A stretch of 17,999 nucleotides of DNA from UBA3537 sp038106885 (lineage in GTDB: Bacteria > Bacteroidota > Bacteroidia > Flavobacteriales > Flavobacteriaceae), in NCBI GenBank assembly GCA_038106885.1, contig JAYNFX010000033.1, positions 1-17,999 of the forward strand, in the 5' to 3' direction. Shown piece by piece: positions 15,891 through 17,999 of this stretch. The notes beneath the pieces were generated by a model that was not told the DNA's origin, did no database searches, and saw nothing but the letters and a program-made list of their open reading frames with translations. How positions within the stretch are numbered: position 1 is the stretch's first letter; every line of letters starts with the position of its first letter. The position numbers and the translations under genes are program-made.

Positions 15891-17195
15891 TTATTTTTTA
15901 CGCATAAAGATGGTTACAGGAACTCCACAAAAATCATACATTGAACGCAATTTATTTTCCAAGAAGCGTTTGTAAGGGTCTTTAACATATTGTGGTAGAT
16001 TACAAAAAAAAGCAAATTGCGGTTGTGGAGTTGGCAACTGCATAATATATTTAATCTTTACATATTTCCCTTTAAGAGCAGGTGGAGGAGTTTTTTGAAT
16101 GACTGGCAGTAAATCTTCATTTAACTGACTGGTTTTTATTCTTTTTGATCTGTTCTTATATACATTAACAGCTGTTTCGATAGCTTTAAAAATTCTTTGT
16201 TTTGTATGTGCTGAAATAAAAACAATTGGTACATCGACAAAAGGCTCAATTTGCTTCTTAATATAATTTTCAAAATCTTTTGTTGTACTTGTATCTTTCT
16301 TTACTAAGTCCCACTTATTTACCAATATTACAATTCCTTTATTGTTTCGTTGTGCTAACCAAAATATATTTTGAACTTGACCATCAAATCCTCTTTCAGC
16401 GTCTATAACTAAAAGACAAACATCTGAATTTTCAATTGCTCTTACACTTCGCATTACTGAATAAAACTCCAGATCTTCTTTAACTTTTGATTTACGCCGA
16501 ATACCTGCAGTATCAACTAAATTAAACTCAAATCCATACCTGTTGTACTTAGTGTCAATTGCATCTCTTGTTGTCCCAGCAATATCTGTAACAATATATC
16601 TTTCTTCACCTATTAAAGCATTTATAAATGAAGATTTACCAGCGTTTGGTCGGCCCACTACTGCAAAACGAGGAAGTTTTGTATTTATATCATCATTTTC
16701 ATCTGGTAAACAGTCAATTAATGCATCTAGCAAATCACCAGTACCACTACCATTAATACTTGCAACAGTGAAATAATCACCTAAACCTAAACTGTAAAAT
16801 TCAACAGCATCTTGAGCACGTTTCGCATTATCAACTTTATTTACTACTAAAAAAACTGGTTTTTTAATCTTTCTTAACAACTTAGCTACATCTTCATCCA
16901 TTCCAGTAACACCAGTTTCAACATCAACCATAAAAATAATTGCATCAGATTCATCGATAGCTAGTTCAACTTGTTTATCAATTTCTGATTCAAAAATATC
17001 ATCACTACCAATTACGTAGCCCCCAGTATCAATTAATGAAAATTCTCGTCCATTCCAATCACTTTTACCATAATGTCTGTCTCTAGTTACACCACTGACA
17101 GCATCTACAATTGCTTCGCGACGCTGAATAAGTCGATTAAAAAATGTTGATTTACCAACATTTGGGCGTCCAACTATGGCAACAATGTTTCCCAT
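15891..17195 (-). CDS. der: Ribosome-assembly GTPase Der (double-Era)
   Basis: Der is a tandem GTPase needed for 50S subunit maturation, in the cytosol. The 434 residues have two complete G domains. The first has GRPNVGKS (9-16), DTGG (56-59) and NKVD (119-122). The second has GRPNAGKS (181-188), DTAG (228-231) and NKWD (293-296). The C-terminal KH-like domain runs from about 355 to the end (KYIMQLPTPQP, FLENKLRSMYDF). Length is normal for the family. The start ATG at 17195 gives MGNIVAIVGRPNVGKS, the usual N-terminus. It lies 48 nt downstream of era on the same strand and has its own promoter box, so it may be transcribed both alone and from era. Confidence 0.98.
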   Translation of the reverse strand: MGNIVAIVGRPNVGKSTFFNRLIQRREAIVDAVSGVTRDRHYGKSDWNGREFSLIDTGGYVIGSDDIFESEIDKQVELAIDESDAIIFMVDVETGVTGMDEDVAKLLRKIKKPVFLVVNKVDNAKRAQDAVEFYSLGLGDYFTVASINGSGTGDLLDALIDCLPDENDDINTKLPRFAVVGRPNAGKSSFINALIGEERYIVTDIAGTTRDAIDTKYNRYGFEFNLVDTAGIRRKSKVKEDLEFYSVMRSVRAIENSDVCLLVIDAERGFDGQVQNIFWLAQRNNKGIVILVNKWDLVKKDTSTTKDFENYIKKQIEPFVDVPIVFISAHTKQRIFKAIETAVNVYKNRSKRIKTSQLNEDLLPVIQKTPPPALKGKYVKIKYIMQLPTPQPQFAFFCNLPQYVKDPYKRFLENKLRSMYDFCGVPVTIFMRKK

Positions 17196-17215
17196 TAATT
17201 TTTATTATTATACTG

Positions 17216-17223
17216 CAAAAGTA
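17216..17223 (-). promoter_or_regulatory. -7 promoter box for der
   Basis: Read on the minus strand this is TACTTTTG, an exact TAnnTTTG, 20 nt upstream of the der ATG in the era-der gap. No properly spaced -33 TTTG is seen. It suggests der can be transcribed independently of era. Confidence 0.4.
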
Positions 17224-17243
17224 GGTAAAATTATACTTAAAAA

Positions 17244-17999
17244 TTAAGATGGATCATATCCAAATCGTTTAAGTTGACGAGGATTTGAACGCCAGTTCTT
17301 GTTAACCTTCACATATAATTCTAAATGTATTTTTTTTTCGAAGAATTGTTCTAAATCTTTTCGAGATTCAACACCAACACGCTTAAGTGCTTTTCCTTTG
17401 TGTCCAATTAAAATTCCTTTTTGTGTTTCTCGCTCAACCATTATAACTGAACGAATTCTAATAATTTTTTCTTCTTCAAAAAATTCTTCTGTTTCAACTT
17501 CAACAGCATACGGAATTTCCTTTTTATAATACATCAAAATTTTTTCTCGAATTTTTTCATTTACAAAAAAACGCTCTGGCTTATCCGTCAACTGATCTTT
17601 GGGATAAAATGGAGGAGACTGCGGTAATAATTCAATTAATCTATTAAAAACATTCTTTATATTGAAACCTGTTAGAGCAGATATTGGGTAAAATTCTGCA
17701 TTTGGTACTTTTGATTGCCATAGCTCAGCTTGTTTCTCTAAATTTTTTTGGTCTGAAGTGTCAATTTTATTTAGAAGTAAAATAACGGGGGTTTTTGTGG
17801 ATGTAATTTTTTTAAAAAAAATATCATCTTTTAGAGAATTCTCTCCTATTTCAACCATGTAAATTATTATATCTGCATCTTCAAATGCGGATTTTACAAA
17901 ATGCATCATTGAGGACTGAAGCTCATATACAGGTTTTATTACACCTGGTGTATCAGATAAAACTAATTGAAAATCATCGCCATTAACAATTCCTAATAT
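17244..17999 (-). CDS. era: GTPase Era, partial (N-terminus beyond the right edge)
   Basis: Era is a GTPase that binds the 3' end of 16S rRNA and helps assemble the 30S subunit. The frame stays open to the window edge, so the gene is cut. The 251 visible residues begin ILGIVNGDDFQLVLSDTPGV, which is the G3 region with DTPG; the P-loop and switch I (about 40-45 residues) lie outside. Also visible are NKID (G4), a SAL motif (G5) in PISALTGF, and the C-terminal KH domain with the GILIGHKGKALKRVG loop. The internal Met at 17909 is not the start: upstream codons encode conserved Era sequence (SDTPGVIKPVYELQSSM). der follows downstream, a pairing of two ribosome-assembly GTPases. Confidence 0.97.
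   Translation of the reverse strand: MLGIVNGDDFQLVLSDTPGVIKPVYELQSSMMHFVKSAFEDADIIIYMVEIGENSLKDDIFFKKITSTKTPVILLLNKIDTSDQKNLEKQAELWQSKVPNAEFYPISALTGFNIKNVFNRLIELLPQSPPFYPKDQLTDKPERFFVNEKIREKILMYYKKEIPYAVEVETEEFFEEEKIIRIRSVIMVERETQKGILIGHKGKALKRVGVESRKDLEQFFEKKIHLELYVKVNKNWRSNPRQLKRFGYDPS

Noticed and set aside
16543..16776. + strand frames opposite der and era (16543-16776, 17299-17529) and opposite alaS (13839-14021)
   Set aside because: Antisense shadows of highly conserved GTPase and synthetase coding sequence.
17236..17248. CTTAA/TTAAG inverted repeat at the end of era as a terminator
   Set aside because: Five A-T-rich pairs with a three-base loop and no T run; far too weak, and era-der read-through is plausible.
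1..17999. tRNA genes, rRNA, CRISPR repeats, insertion sequences, phage or defence genes
   Set aside because: I looked on both strands and saw none; the window is filled by conserved chromosomal genes.

Overview
This window is an ordinary core-genome stretch from a member of the Bacteroidota, most likely a marine-type Flavobacteriia (inference). Three things point there. The base composition is very AT-rich. Protein features and gene order (purK-purE, gcvP, alaS next to an M23 peptidase and a MerR protein, era-der) are of the flavobacterial kind. Each gene-leading gap carries an exact copy of the Bacteroidetes -7 promoter element TAnnTTTG in the right orientation. Coding density is very high. 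No tRNA, rRNA, CRISPR array, insertion sequence or phage gene is visible, and no gap reaches 300 bases.

Layout, left to right: (1) a + strand unit purK-purE-M3 peptidase (91-3770): two steps of de novo purine synthesis plus a cytosolic oligopeptidase. (2) A minus-strand polytopic membrane protein resembling a degenerate UbiA prenyltransferase (3762-4580), convergent with the peptidase and divergent from gcvP. (3) A + strand unit gcvP - KAS III-like ketosynthase - small SAM methyltransferase - family 2 glycosyltransferase (4697-9985), with a 10 nt gap, direct abutment and a 4 nt overlap between successive genes. (4) A minus-strand unit alaS - enoyl-CoA hydratase/isomerase - branched-chain aminotransferase (14453 down to 9982). 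(5) A + strand unit of a membrane-anchored M23 peptidase and a short MerR-type regulator (14574-15878). (6) Minus-strand era (cut by the right edge) followed by der, two ribosome-assembly GTPases.

Most genes are housekeeping: purine, glycine/one-carbon and branched-chain amino acid metabolism, alanine charging, ribosome assembly and cell-wall remodelling. The least explained parts are the ketosynthase-methyltransferase-glycosyltransferase cassette behind gcvP, the UbiA-like protein that lacks the first Asp-rich motif, and the alaS/M23 divergent control region. In that region two promoters face each other with overlapping leaders, and two dyad symmetries sit on the promoter boxes. I see no clear defence system, mobile element or dramatic new system; the findings are modest leads.
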